Shown: positions 11,547 to 23,040, numbered from the stretch's first letter. The stretch is 64,000 nucleotides of DNA from Takakia lepidozioides (GCA_030704615.1 CM060733.1:53446001-53510000); one strand, 5' to 3'. The notes: generated by a model from the sequence alone, not told the origin. Numbers and translations: made by a program.

Positions 11547-12198
11547 TGTCACGGACATAGCCCAGAAGAACTTACCAAGAGTAAATACCAGAAGTTACCA
11601 AGTTACCACGTTATCCGAAGTTACCATGACTTACTGTGATTTATCATGATCTACCATGATTTACCATTATTTATTAAGTTACCGGGAGTTTATCAAATTA
11701 CCAAGAGTAACTTGGAAAACTACTCAGGAAGCTTCCTTTTGATGAAACTTCTCCATCAAGATACCTCCTTTGCTTAAGGAAGCTTCTCCATCAAGAAACC
11801 TTTGTTTAATCTTGGAAACTTCTCCAGCAAGAAACCTCCATAGGGGAAGCTTCTTGGGGAAGCTTCTTAGTAGCCAGTATATATAGGAGGCGAGACTGGA
11901 CACTCTTCAGTCTTGCCAACACCAGTTCAAGCTACTCTTGTTTCCAGTTCCCAGTACTTCAGTCCAGTTCCCAGTACTCTAGCCCAGTTTCCAGTATCTG
12001 GTACTCCAGTCCAGTTTCCAGCATTCCAATATTCAAGTCGTGTTCCAATATCTTGTACTTTTGTTCATTGTTATAAAGATCGTCTTGATTCATATTTACT
12101 CATCGTGCATTCGGCCACGCCGACCTTGACTTCTTGTCTAGCCTTGTACCTCTAGTCTTATCTCTTGTTTGTGTTCAGTCATGTTCTCGTCCTTGATA
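11547..12198 (+). repeat. 5' LTR of chromovirus
   Basis: It starts TGTCACGG and ends …ccttgaTA, where the 3' copy has CA. A TATA-like TATATATAGG lies at 11878. Internal oligomers such as 'agttaccatga' and 'cagttcccagtact' repeat within it. Confidence 0.92.
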
Positions 12199-12236
12199 GT
12201 TTGACGAGACTGCAGTTTGTTCCTTAGCTAGTTAAG

Positions 12237-13275
12237 ATGGAAGGCACATTTGCGGAAATGGTCGCCACATTGCAGAGTCTTCAGCTCCAGATGCAAGAAC
12301 TTCGTACATCTACCACCCAATTGCAAGCTGATCAGTCTTAAGATCTTGGCAACGCTCTCCACAATTTGCAACAACAAATTTCAGAGTTAAAAAAGTCGAA
12401 CAATGGATCTTCAACCATACGAGTCTCTACTGCAACAGCTCATACTGCAACGGTTCATCTTCAACATATTACGAGAGAACCAAAGATCAACATGCCCGAG
12501 AAATTTGATGGGACGAGATCAAGATTTCGCGGTTTTGTTCAACAAGTACGACTGTTCCTACGACTACATCCACAACGCTACCCCGATGAAGGTATTCAAG
12601 TGGGATTCGTGGGCACCCTTCTATCAGGCACTGCCGTATCTTGGTTTGCACCGCTATTAGAAGAAAATTCATATTTACTATATAATTTTGAAGCATTCAT
12701 GTCCGAGTTCACTGCAACGTTTGGAGAGAATGATAGAGAGAGAGTTACAGAAACAAAGATTCGAAATCTTCGACAAGGAACATGTCATGCTTCCGTTTAT
12801 ACTGCCGAATTTCGACAACTTGCGTGCGACCTCGACTGGATTGAGAAGAGCCTCATTAGTCAGTTTTGATGTGGACTAAAAGATGATGTAAAAGATTTGT
12901 TGCTGACAATGCCAAATGTAAGCACACTGAGTTAATTCATCACCCAAGTCATTGCATGTGATAATCGTTTATTCAAAAGACGTCAAGAGAAGCGTCTGGA
13001 TGGTCGACGACGCATCATGTCACTGCTATTACGACACCAAACACAACGATTCATCAGACATCTAGTAGTGATCATATGCAGATTGATGCTGTTCGATTCA
13101 AGTCATTGATGCCACAAGAAAAACAAAGACGACGCTCGAATAAATTATGCCTCTATTGCGGAAAAGAAGATCACATAGCATTAAACTGCCCCAACAAGAG
13201 AAGATTCAAAGCTCGGAGCACAGTTCAAGTGTTCGATACGAGGAGGTCGGAAAACGAAGATGTCCAGTCACAGTA
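12237..13275 (+). pseudogene. gag: Chromovirus gag (stops)
   Basis: The frame opens at ATG 12237, is interrupted by TAA near 12339, and continues through a capsid-like region (PEKFDGTRSRFRGFVQQV, GTLLSGTAVSWFAPLL, RQGTCHASVYTAEFRQLA) to a TGA at 12867. After further breaks a CCHC zinc knuckle (CLYCGKEDHIALNC) is readable near 13147-13188. Several stops look like single C-to-T or G-to-A changes. The product would be the structural polyprotein that packages element RNA. Confidence 0.85.
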
Positions 13276-13344
13276 GGGACCATGCGGCTGGACACCACAA
13301 AATCCTTACAAAAAAAAATTCTTTTTCTACCTCCAGACCCTGCA

Positions 13345-16300
13345 CCCTGCTTCACAGTTCCGGTAAAAATCAGAGTGCAAAATCGAGATATCGATGTAGA
13401 AGCACTTTTGGACTCATGAAATTCAACTTATTTTATAGACAAAAACTTTGCGAAACAACACAATTTAACGCTCGTAAAGAAGAAACTCTCGGCCCCCGTT
13501 GAAGTCATCGATGGACGACCGTTAGCATTAGGAAATGTGGACCATGAAACTCGACCACTTGAAGTGAAGCTTAAAGATCAAGCATCACATATTGTTTTCA
13601 ATGTCATCCAATCTCCAACGAATCATGTGATACTTGGACTTCCCTGGTTTGTACTTCACAATCCCGACATCGACTGGTGATCGCGAAAAAAATTTGCAAG
13701 ACAAAAATGTAGAAATATCAAAGGTATTCAATCCATATTCCTTGGAGGTAGAGCTTTCATGAGAGCTACTAAAAAAGAGGCGGCATTTGCACTTTATGCG
13801 ACTCCGATCAAGACCACAACAGATAAATGTACTTCAACATTATCCGCTCAATATCAAGATTTCAAATATGTCTTTGAGAAGAAAAATGCAGATATATTGC
13901 CAGAATATCGACCTTATGACTGTGCAATTGAGTTACAATAATGAGCCCAACCACCATTCGGCCCAATATATAACTTATCCCAGACAGAGTTGGCTGCATT
14001 ACGTGAATACGTGGCTGAAAATTTGTCGAAGCACTTCATCCGACATTCAAAATCACCCGCGGGGACGCCTATCTTGTTTGTGAAAAAGAATGACGGATCA
14101 TTACGCATGTGTCGATTATCGCGGTCTCAACAAAATCACAATCAAGAATCGTTATCTGTTGCCGCTGATTTATGGGCTTCTCGACCAGCTGGAACGAGCA
14201 AAGATTTTCACCAAAATCAACTTGAGAGGAGCTTATAACCTTGTACAGATAAAATAAGGAGACGAATAGAAAACAACTTTTCGAACAAGGTATGGACATT
14301 TTGAATATAGTGTTATGCCTTTCGGTCTTACAAATGCTCCAGCAATTTTCCAACATATGATGAATGACATCTTTCGATAATTTTTAGATGACTTTGTAGT
14401 CATCTATTTGGACAACATTTTGATATTTTCACATAATGAAGAAGAACATGGCCGCCATGTACGCCTTGTCCTTGATAAATTAAGATAAAGATGACTATAT
14501 GTCAAGTTGGAAAAATATCTTTTCCATCAATCTGAGATCGAATTTCTGGGCTACATTATTTCCGACAAATGCGTCTTTATGGATCAAAAGAAAATACAAA
14601 CCATCATCGAGTGGATTAAACCAACTTCGGTCTGAGATGTACAATGTTTTCTGGGCTTTGCAAATTTCTATCGAATCTTCATCAATGACTACTCCAAAAT
14701 TGTTGCACCATTGACACGACTCACAGGGAGGGACAAATTTGTAAAGGACGAGAAGGCTGACCAGGCATTTGAAAGACTAAAGCAGGCATTTACAACGGCT
14801 CCAACACTGGTACATCCAGACCCATCTAAGCCATTCTTCTTAGAAGCAGATGCATCGGACTTTGCACTTCGCGCGGTACTCTCTCAATACGGTACAGATG
14901 GCCGACTCCACCCTGTTGGTTTTCGTTCTCGCGAATTTTCTGCTGCGGAGATCAATTATGAAATCCATGACAAAGAACTTCTAGCGATTATCGATGTTTT
15001 TGAGGAGTGACGGCATCTATTGGAGGGAGCTAAACATCATGTCACTATCTATACCGATCACAAAAACCTCGAATATTTTATGAGTGCTCGTGCTTTGAAT
15101 CGACGTCAAGCGAGATGGAGTATGTCACCAGCAAAGTTTGATTTTGTTATTACCTACCGTCCCGGACATCTTCAAGGAAAACCAGATGCTATTTCTCGAC
15201 GATTGTATCTTGCGCCAAAAGAAGGGGATGCAGCTTTTGACCAACAAAAATCCATCATCTTGAAACCAGCAAATCTCCAATTGAATATGCTATCCATATC
15301 CACCTATGACGATGCAGAGATCATAAAGAAGATTCAAGAAGCACTGAAGAGCGACCATTTTGCTACGACACTACGAAGTCAACTAAATCAACCTCGAGAC
15401 AACCCACATGTTACAAACGACTTCGAATTCAAAGATGACTTACTTTACTTCAAGGGACTTCTCTATGTACCTCTAGGACCTACACGACTTCGAATTCTTC
15501 AAACATGTCATGATCTTCCGACTGTAGGACATTTCGGCTTCAACAAAACATTGAAGTTGATATTCAGGGACTATTTGTCGCACCCCCTTGCCTTGAGAGC
15601 AGGGGGGTCGGGACACATGAGGGGCTGCCCCTGTGGTGGGGGCAGCGGCAGCGATAGGTATGGGGGGCTGAAGCACCCTTGAGTGCCCAAGGCACTCAAG
15701 GAGGCGGAGGCGCTCACTAGGTGGAGCCCCGCACACCGGGTTGCGGTGGGGATGGCTCCACAAGGGGTGGTGGTAGCTTAGCGGGACTTAGTGGGGGTGG
15801 CATAGGACTTACCATGGGGGCGGAGACCTCGTGGTGGGAGTCGTGGGGAGTCTTGGGACTCATCACGGTCCATAGGGGCCGTGGTGAGTGGGCCAAGACT
15901 CACCGCGACTCATCACCGGGAGTCGAGGGTTTTCGTGGTGGTTCACCATAAAATGGCATGGCTGGTTGTGAAACCCCCGCGGACAACTACAGAAGTATAT
16001 ATAGGGAGTAGTAACCCCGAGAACGGTGCAAGCCCGTTGGTGACCAAAAACTAGTGAGTAAGCGAGCGAGCCGGAAAGCGACCAAAGAGTGGGGAGCTGT
16101 TCCGGACTGCCATCTACCAAAGGGAATTCCACTAGGCCCAAATAGGTGGAGGGTTTAGTGGGGGAGCGAAGGGGGACCGTTATGTCCCGGTGAGCAGCCG
16201 AAGCTCCAAGTTGGCCCGGCGGCCAGGTTGGGAGTCAGGCGCGCGCATCAAAGCGAGTAACTATGACTTGAAGGGGAGTTTACCGAAGTGAGGTGCGCGA

Positions 16301-17506
16301 CACTATTGGTGGCCGCAGATGTGGAAACTCGTGAAATAATTTATAAAATCTTGCGACACGTGTGCTAAAGCGAAGGGTCCACGACATCGACCTTACGGCC
16401 TTCTTCAACTATTACCCATTCCCAAGGGTCCATGGTCGTCCGTGTCTATGGACTTTATTACGGATCTTCCAATTTCCAAGACCACCGATTCAATCATTGT
16501 TATTGTAGATCGTTTTCCGAAGATGACACATTTCATTCCATGTAATAAGATGGTTACCGGCGAGAAAACTGCAAGACTCTTCCTCAATAATATCTACCGC
16601 ATTCATGGACTCCCGAAGGACATCGTATCTGATCAAAGACCACAGTTCATATCAAATTCCTGGAGGGGATTATTTCACATATTGGATACTAAGATCAACC
16701 TCTCTACAGCTAATCATCCACAGACTAATGGTCAAACCGAACGTGTAAACCAGATTTTGGAGCAGTATCTTCGTTGTACGATCAATTATCACCAAGATAA
16801 TTGGACGGACCTTCTGTTATTGGCTGAGTTTGCCTACAACAACACTATACATTCTTCGATCAAGCAAACTCCATTTTTCTCCAATTATGGTCATCATCCT
16901 CGAGCAAACCCTCTCTACATGAAAACTGTTGGAAGCCCTGCTGCAGAAAACCTTGCTACTCATCTTGCTACGATTCACAAGGAGCTTGCATCCCACCTCG
17001 CAGAAGCTCAAAAACAATACAAGGAGTATGCAGATCAACATCGCTAACTCTAACCCCAGTTCAAGATCAGAGATCGTGTGTGGTTTCTTCGACGGGACAT
17101 ACAAACCTCCCGACCATCAAGGAAGTTGGATTATCAACGCCTGGAACCATTCAAAATTATTCGACAAATAAATCCGGTCAGTTTTCGGCTTGAACTCCTA
17201 CGAAGTATGCGCATCCATCCAGTCTTTCATGTTTCATTATTGGAGTTGTATCATCCATCGAATATTCCAAGGAGAGTTTCCGTACCACATCCACCAATCG
17301 AAGTCAAACAGGAAATTGAGTATGAAGTCGACGAAGTCCTAAACTCTCGCATCAAATATAAACGTCTTGAGTATTTCGTACATTGGAAAGGCTACGACAT
17401 CAGCGAACGAACGTGGGAACCTTCATCCAACCTCGCCAATGCCTCTGACAAAGTCCAAGAGTTTCATCAACAATATCCAGCTAAGCCTCGAGCTACACGT
17501 CAATGA
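13345..17506 (+). pseudogene. pol: Chromovirus pol: protease, RT, RNase H, integrase, chromodomain (stops)
   Basis: Protease: ALLDS then a stop where the G of the DSG active site is expected (13417-13419). [19 protein letters not shown], then YLDN at the YxDD site (Asp to Asn), with stops around 13940 and 14260-14490. RNase H: LEADASDFALRAVLSQ (near 14845) and YTDHKNLEYFM (15051). Integrase: catalytic aspartates in MDFITDLP and SDQRPQF and glutamate in NGQTERVNQ, in an open 201-codon block 16442-17047. Chromodomain: YEVDEVLNSR…YFVHWKGYDISERTWEP at 17310-17420, expected to bind methylated histone H3. The solo LTR at 15576-16302 cuts the integrase zinc-binding region. The element cannot now be autonomous. 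Confidence 0.9.
15571..16307 (+). mobile_element. Solo LTR nested in the chromovirus, CTATT target duplication
   Basis: The 727-base insert (15576-16302) begins TGTCGCACC and ends GGTGCGCGACA, short inverted termini typical of an LTR. CTATT occurs on both sides (15571-15575 and 16303-16307). Removing it restores the integrase reading …FRDYWWPQMWK. It is much more GC-rich than the host element, contains a TATA-like agtatatataggg near 15995 and has no coding frame. It is therefore a solo LTR left by recombination of another LTR element. Confidence 0.92.
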
Positions 17507-17676
17507 GACGTCACAACGATGATGTCAATCAAGTTAGCTTCAAGAAGAAGACTTCATATTCAATGTACCTGATACACGCTAAAGAGGGAGGAACACCACA
17601 CATCAGTATATATAACTACACTTCCAGCACTCTTGCATCTTGTATTGGCAGCATGGAGTCATAAGAACCAGATACA

Positions 17677-18072
17677 TTGGAGTTGTCGCTTACCCAACTA
17701 CCAGATCAGCCGTTCCGACTCTCACGACCTTCAACATCACGTCGACGCTCTCGAGACGATGGGCCACCAATGCGACGCGTACTTTCTCGTCTGGACCCCG
17801 TACGACGGCAAGTGGAGCCGACTCGAAGTCTGATAATTTTGTTAGAGGTTGAGGTTTCCGACCCAGAGGGCAACGAAATCATGTTTGAAGTTAGCTTCGA
17901 AAATCAGAATGCTAAAATCACTGCGTGGTCCCAAGTTCAAGGTGTTGGACACTATCGATGGTTGTATGGACCTATAAATCATTTGAATCAAGAACGAAGA
18001 GCCGAATATTTGGCAAGTACCGTCCAAGATTTTACCGCTCCTCGAGGAACTCGGCGCCAAAGGATGGGGTGA
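17677..18072 (+). CDS. Post-pol open frame of the chromovirus, unknown function
   Basis: A 131-codon frame, opening at an AUG-less (near-cognate) position, lies between the pol stop (17504-17506) and the 3' LTR and is not interrupted, although gag and pol carry many stops. The last 75 residues (VEVSDPEGNEIMFEVSF…, GVGHYRWLYGPINHL…) look protein-like. I do not recognise a family. A third frame after pol is unusual for chromoviruses. It may be captured sequence, an accessory gene or chance. Confidence 0.4.
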   Translation: MELSLTQLPDQPFRLSRPSTSRRRSRDDGPPMRRVLSRLDPVRRQVEPTRSLIILLEVEVSDPEGNEIMFEVSFENQNAKITAWSQVQGVGHYRWLYGPINHLNQERRAEYLASTVQDFTAPRGTRRQRMG

Positions 18073-18724
18073 TGTCACGGACATAGCCCAGAGGAACTTA
18101 CCAGGAGTAAATACAAGAATTTATCAAGTTACCATGTTACCCGAAGTTATCATGATTTATCGTGATTTATCATGATCTACCATGATTTACCATTATTTAT
18201 CAAGTTACCGGGAGTTTATCAAATTACCAAGAGTAACTTGGAAAACTATTCAGGAAGCTTTCTTTGGATGAAACTTCTCCATCAAGATACCTCATTTGTT
18301 TAAGGAAGCTTCTCCATCAAGAAACCTTTGTTTAATCTTGGAAACTTCTCCAGCAAGAAACCTCCATAGGGGAAGCTTCTTGGGGAAGCTTCTTAGTATC
18401 CAGTATATATATGAGGCGAGACTGGACACTCTTTAGTCTCGCCAACACCAGTTCAAGCTACTCTTGTTTCCAGTTCCCAGTACTTCAGTCCAGTTCCCAG
18501 TACTCTAGCCCAGTTTCCAGTATCTGGTACTCCAGTCCAGTTTCCAACATTCCAGTATTCAAGTCGTGTTCCAATATCTTGTACTCTTGTTCATTGTTAT
18601 AAAGATCGTCTTGATTCCTATTTACTCATCGTGCATTCAGCCATGCCGACCTTGACTTCTTGTCTAGCCTTGTACCTCTAGTCTTCTCTCTTGTTTGTGT
18701 TCAGTCATGTTCTTGTCCTTGACA
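18073..18724 (+). repeat. 3' LTR of chromovirus
   Basis: Same length (652) and ends as the 5' copy. TATATATATGAGG at about 18403 replaces the TATATATAGGAGG of the 5' LTR. It is followed directly by the agatt duplication and resumed Helentron sequence. Confidence 0.92.
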
Positions 18725-18729
18725 AGATT

Positions 18730-19132
18730 CTGAGTGTATATGCAAGGCAAACAAACTTTCCCATTGATGGTGAATAGTAACATTCAAATTTTTGTACAAT
18801 GGCGTTTCAATTAAATCTCGTAGAGCGAGCATAACCAAGTTTAGACGAATATTCCCCGACATATAAGGTGATTTGTATTCAAGACATCGCTTGAGGAATA
18901 GACCTATTGTTGCTTCATCATATGGTAGACGTGGTAATATAGATTGAGTATGATCCATATTTGCAGGAACATTGATAACATTGTCATGCATTTTATATTG
19001 TCTATAACCATGAAGTTTATAAATTTGAGCAAAAGCAAGACGCGGCGAAATAAGACGTTCTTCTAATTGTGTTAGTTTTTGGACTGATGGAATGATTTTA
19101 TTTCTAGAAATTTTATTTGGTACTTGATACAA
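18730..19132 (-). pseudogene. Helentron N-terminal region (DUF6570-like)
   Basis: The reverse-strand frame contains KLTQLEERLISPRLAFAQIY, YRQYKMHDNVINVPANMD, ILPRLPYDEATIGLFLKR and YKSPYMSGNIR. This is the block found in Helitron and Helentron proteins between the N-terminal zinc region and the Rep domain. The frame runs into the chromovirus target site, so the insertion split this coding sequence; its continuation lies at 11541 and leftwards. Confidence 0.75.
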
Positions 19133-19298
19133 AGGCGGTTTATCTTCATTAATGTTACGTAAACAACTTGTGCATATGCATAATGTAGGGTCTAGACTCT
19201 ATTTGAATTTGAAAGTATACGGAAAGTTTTTTTGACAATTTTTTTGAAAGAAATTTTAGTTGTTTTAAAAAGCACAACCTTTCACAACAAACAGAGAA

Positions 19299-20100
19299 TT
19301 ATAGGAACATCTTGAATTTGTTCATTATAGATATCAATGTATATTGATTTATGTGCATATTCATTTGTTTCAGTATGCTGTTGCACATGAGGTGGTTGTT
19401 TGATCTCATCCGAAGTGCATTCAATATATGGTAATTGAACTTTATTGTTTGTGACAAATTTATGCGAATTTTTAATATATATATATATTTCATGTGATGA
19501 ATAATTTGTGATATTGTTCGTTTAATATTTGGAAACATGTTAATGAATTTGGATGCTTTTGTAGAATAAGGTAGATTTGGATATGTTTGTAATAAGTCAA
19601 AAAATTTGTTGTCATAAAGTGCCCAATCAAAATATTCTCTTTTTCTTTTTTGTGTGAGGTTGGAAATAATGGGTGGAGAGGAGTTTGACAATTGCATACT
19701 AGGGATTTGTTGACTTGTTGGAATGGAAATTAAAATGGGTGGAGACGAAACCTGAGGAACACTGGTATTTGTGACAAATTTACTTGAATTTATAATATAT
19801 AAATATTTTATGTGATTAATAATTGTGACATTGTTCTTTTAATATTTGGAAACATGTTAATGAATTTGGATGCTTTTGTAGAATAAAGTAGATTTGGACA
19901 AGTTTGTAATAATTCAAAACTTTTGTTGTCATAAAGTGTCTAATCGTTTTTTTTTTTTTTTTTTTTTTTTTTCCCTTGTGTGGGATTGGAAGTAATGGTT
20001 GGAGAGGAGTGTGACAATTGCATATTAGGAATTTTTTGACTTGTTGGAATGGAAATTATAATGGGTGGAGATGAAACCTGAGGGACACTGGTATTTGCAA
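19299..20100 (-). pseudogene. Duplicated Myb/SANT-like segments of the Helentron protein
   Basis: Two blocks about 320 bases apart share DNA and peptide sequence (YDNKFFDLLQTYPNLPYSTK, ASKFINMFPNIKRT.SQ). The second matches …'gtggaatggaaattataatgggtggagatgaaacctgag'-type sequence split over 19662-19790 and 19989-20102. A third, more distant relative closes the OTU frame (FNWNEKLDSTLMDLL…VKNRIQYIKK). The pattern of W and bulky hydrophobics resembles Myb/SANT-like DNA-binding repeats. A poly-T run (19947-19972) interrupts the middle copy. Confidence 0.55.
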
Positions 20101-20111
20101 CCTGTTTCATA

Positions 20112-20765
20112 TTATTTTTTAATGTATTGAATACGGTTTTTAACTTGTTTTTGGATAATACTTGTATTGCAAAAAATGTTGAATAGTGAGGCAATATAAT
20201 CCAATTGTGAAGTAGAATTATTTTTCAAAAGGTCCATCAATGTAGAGTCTAATTTTTCATTCCAATTGAAACGTAAATTTGTTTGTGGAGATTGACTAGA
20301 TGGTCTTTGTATTGTTGATTCTGAGAATGATGGAAATTCATCCAAATTTATGATTACTTGAGGATCATTTGTTTGAGAAAAAAGTAGAGACGTAGGTGCA
20401 TCATTGGCATACTCAATTGGTTCAAAATGAGCATTGTGAGCTATATGTAAGGGGCTAGATTGAAAATCCATTCCACATCGAGACATTATACGTTTTGATA
20501 CTTTTTTCCAAATGTAAATTGGCCTTTGTAAATATTCTGCTATCCAGAAAATTGCAGTGAAATATCCCCACAGACCTCCAATTGTAGCACTTTGTGACAT
20601 TTTTGTCACATATTCATGTTCATTTAAGACTGCACCTTGATGTAAATCAAACAAAAAATCTGGATTCAATTCTCGAATGCGACATTGTTGGGCTTTCTTT
20701 GTATTTAATAATAAACATTGACTTAAATATGTCATACTGTTTTGCCTCAATTGAAGAGACAACAA
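20112..20765 (-). pseudogene. OTU cysteine protease-like domain of the Helentron
   Basis: The 217-codon frame contains NEHEYVTKMSQSATIGGLWG, AEYLQRPIYIW and HNAHFEPIEY. These correspond to the middle and the catalytic-His end of OTU deubiquitinase domains carried by many Helentrons. The start with the DGNCLF-type Cys motif is not found, so catalysis is doubtful. The frame passes straight into the first SANT-like repeat. Confidence 0.65.
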
Positions 20766-20789
20766 TTCATTATGTAATAGATAAGAAAT

Positions 20790-21390
20790 AGAATCAAATA
20801 GACAATTGTCTACTTTATATTTATATGTTGAAACCAGACGAAGTCTGGATGAATGTAAGACATGGTCAAATGAAGAATGAAGTAGAAGATCCGGTGTAAT
20901 TGTGCCTATTATTATGAATCTTAATTAAAATAGATGTAAGAACTAGATTTAAATTTACGAACTAGATTTGAAAACTGGATACTAGACTGAGAACTGAAAT
21001 ATTGCCCGGTCATCAATTAAAAAATGAATGTAAATATGAACTGTATTTTGTCAATAAAGATTGGGTTTGAATAAGTTTGACCATTTAATAGAAACCGCTT
21101 ACATAGAAACCGCTTTGTGTATATAACCGCTTAGAATATCATTTGAATTGTTGAAAACTAATCACATATGATGATGTGAAAACCACCATGTACAAAGAAC
21201 TGATTTACGAATGAAAACTATATGTAATACGAAACCTTTCTTTGTACCTTGAAAACAACAATGGGAAAAATACTATAATAAGGGTTACAAAATTGTAATA
21301 TAAAAGTTTTTCACATCACAAGCTTTATCTCAGAAAGAAGAGAACAGCAAGGATGATGCACTAAATACTATTTTCAAAAACCCCAAGTGT
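20790..21390. other. AT-rich spacer inside the Helentron
   Basis: No open frame with motif. Repeated 'aactagat', 'gaaaact' and 'aaccgctt' words occur. It probably separates the OTU/Rep transcript from the RPA-like gene. Confidence 0.4.
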
Positions 21391-22278
21391 TTAGGAGGTT
21401 TTCTGATTGGAAACTGATTTCAGATCATCAAAGTGAAGTTTGCGTTTCACACCGTGTTGCACATCATCAAATAGTCCTAATTTCGATGGACCAGGACGAG
21501 CTGCCAAAGGGGTTACATCCAAATCCACAGGAAATTCCGTTTTAGGGATTGATTGTTGAATGTCCTCTTGAAAACCAACAAGGGCAGATGTGGGGCTCAA
21601 CTGAAATTTATCACGAATGCGAATTGTGTTGAGGAGCTAAACCTGTTTTGGACGAGGAAAATTGAGGAACTCGGATTCTACCATATGCACGATTGCCTCG
21701 AGTCATTTGCCCTCAATGGTCAACAACACAGGTTCAGTGTCGTTGCAACGGAGGCACGGAGAAAATCTGACTTGTGAACCTTTGTTTTCAAACGACAGCC
21801 GTTACAATGAACATCGCCGGTCGGCGAGATGGTGATATCTGATACACGACAATGCTCACATACTTTCTGAAATGGAGGGGCAGCATGGCTGAGTATGGAC
21901 AGCACCCCGATTACTTGGGAAAATCCGGGATTACATTATTTTAGAATAAGTTACAGATTAACTAGAATTGATAGCAAAAAATTCAATACAAACAAAGGAA
22001 GATATAATGGCTTACCTCTCTTACTGTGGGCTGAGTACTGGTAAATTTGTTGTGCAAATGAAGAAGACGAACTCGAACGCTTTCATCAACAACCCTGCTG
22101 AAAATTGTGTGGGGTTGTGCTCTCAAATGCCGATCTCATTTGGACGTTGTTGCAACATTCTTAATTAAGACCATAACACATTGGCCAGCATTGTATGCTT
22201 CCACGATTTGATCATATTTTGTTTTGAAATTCCTCCCCATAGCAAGAACATCCTGGTCAAATTCTCCCTCTCCATCTG
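21391..22278 (-). pseudogene. RPA-like single-strand DNA-binding protein remnant
   Basis: Reverse-strand frames read …GRNFKTKYDQIVEAYNAGQ… and …HTIFSRVVDESVRVRLLHLH… near 22100-22270. A Cys4 finger (CEHCRVSDITISPTGDVHCNGC) lies near 21800-21860, and EPVLLTIEGK, LEAIVHMVESEFLNFPRPKQ and LLNTIRIRDKFQL in 21600-21730. A Cys4 finger within an OB-fold-like region is typical of RPA1-like proteins carried by plant Helitrons and Helentrons. Stops and frame changes show it is dead. A gtaagc donor near 22010 suggests an intron. Confidence 0.55.
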
Positions 22279-22295
22279 CAATCATTAGTTGATTT

Positions 22296-23040
22296 TCACC
22301 CTTCGTATCTTGTCTTCCCCCCCCCCTTGCTGCAATAACAATGACAGCAAGGGTGGCACAGGCCCAACTCTGAAGAGAGGCTTGGAACTCTCTTTATGGA
22401 ATCCGTGTGGAAAAACATGGGAACCAACTCAAGTTCAAAGGCAAGAATTGAAATTGCAGTGTCGGATATATGGGTGCCGAGGAAGCCATCCTTGCACCAG
22501 GCGTCATCAAAGCTCTGGAGAAGCTGCAACTTGCGTCATTCTGAAGCTCGGGGAGGAGCTGCACACAAGGCCAACCAGGCTTTTTCCCCCTCAATCATCA
22601 GGTCAATGTACACTTGAAACAGTATTGATCTGAGACTGGGGGGTTTGCCCCGATAGATCCATGTACATCTGGATTTCCACACTGCCCATAGGGAGTGAGT
22701 ATATAAACAACCCCACAGTGGGCAATGAAGCATAGGTCTGTACTGCCTATAATTGAGAAGAATGAGAGAGGAAGGGGGGGAAGGGAGAAGGGATTCCCAA
22801 TTTGAGTAGAAGTTGAAGACCAAGGACCAGACTTTCTTTGCCCAAGGACATGTAACCAAGCGGTGTTCCAGAGTCTCCTGGATTCCTGAGCACATATCAC
22901 AATCCAGATTGTCAGATTTCATAAACACTTTGACTGACATGATATGATGAACATTTTTCCAGAGAAATGCTGAAACCTTAGAGGCACGGTCCTTGCGCCA
23001 TATTTCTTTCCAAATCTGAGCCCAATCGACCTCCCACTAT
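22296..23040 (-). pseudogene. LINE 3' part with zf-RVT domain
   Basis: Reverse-strand coding reads WAQIWKEIWRKDRASKVSAF, then CDMCSGIQETLEHRLVTCPW AKKVW. This is the C-terminal reverse-transcriptase-associated zinc finger of plant L1-type LINEs (C-x2-C…H…C). The frame continues to about 22536 and decays further left. It is joined logically to the fragment at 25219-25890, from which the 23056-25216 element separates it. Confidence 0.7.

Larger units (their letters stand above)
11542..18729 (+). mobile_element. Ty3/gypsy chromovirus, complete but mutated, with 5-bp target duplication
   Basis: The two LTRs are each 652 bases (11547-12198 and 18073-18724), begin TGTCACGG and end TA/CA. The bases agatt flank both sides (11542-11546 and 18725-18729) as a target duplication. 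Gag, protease, reverse transcriptase, RNase H, integrase and chromodomain follow in chromovirus order. A purine-rich tract (aaaggatggggtga) precedes the 3' LTR. By eye the LTRs differ at about 30 sites (4-5%), mostly transitions. Gag resembles Tf1/sushi and Tcn1-type elements rather than angiosperm chromoviruses; chromoviruses of that kind have been reported from mosses and Selaginella. The host sequence is the Helentron. Confidence 0.92.
10135..22280 (-). mobile_element. Helentron-type rolling-circle transposon, internally deleted and interrupted
   Basis: Reading leftwards from 22.3 kb, the reverse strand shows an RPA-like segment, an OTU protease-like segment, Myb/SANT-like repeats, a DUF6570-like region, a FPTLFYGHPR region that normally precedes Rep, the last motifs of a Pif1 helicase, and an APE-type endonuclease. 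This set and order is characteristic of Helentrons, the Helitron variant with a C-terminal endonuclease. The Rep catalytic region and most helicase motifs are missing: sequence passes within about 50 bases (around 11190-11230) from the pre-Rep region to the helicase end. The chromovirus at 11547-18724 splits it. Exact termini were not found. Confidence 0.75.
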
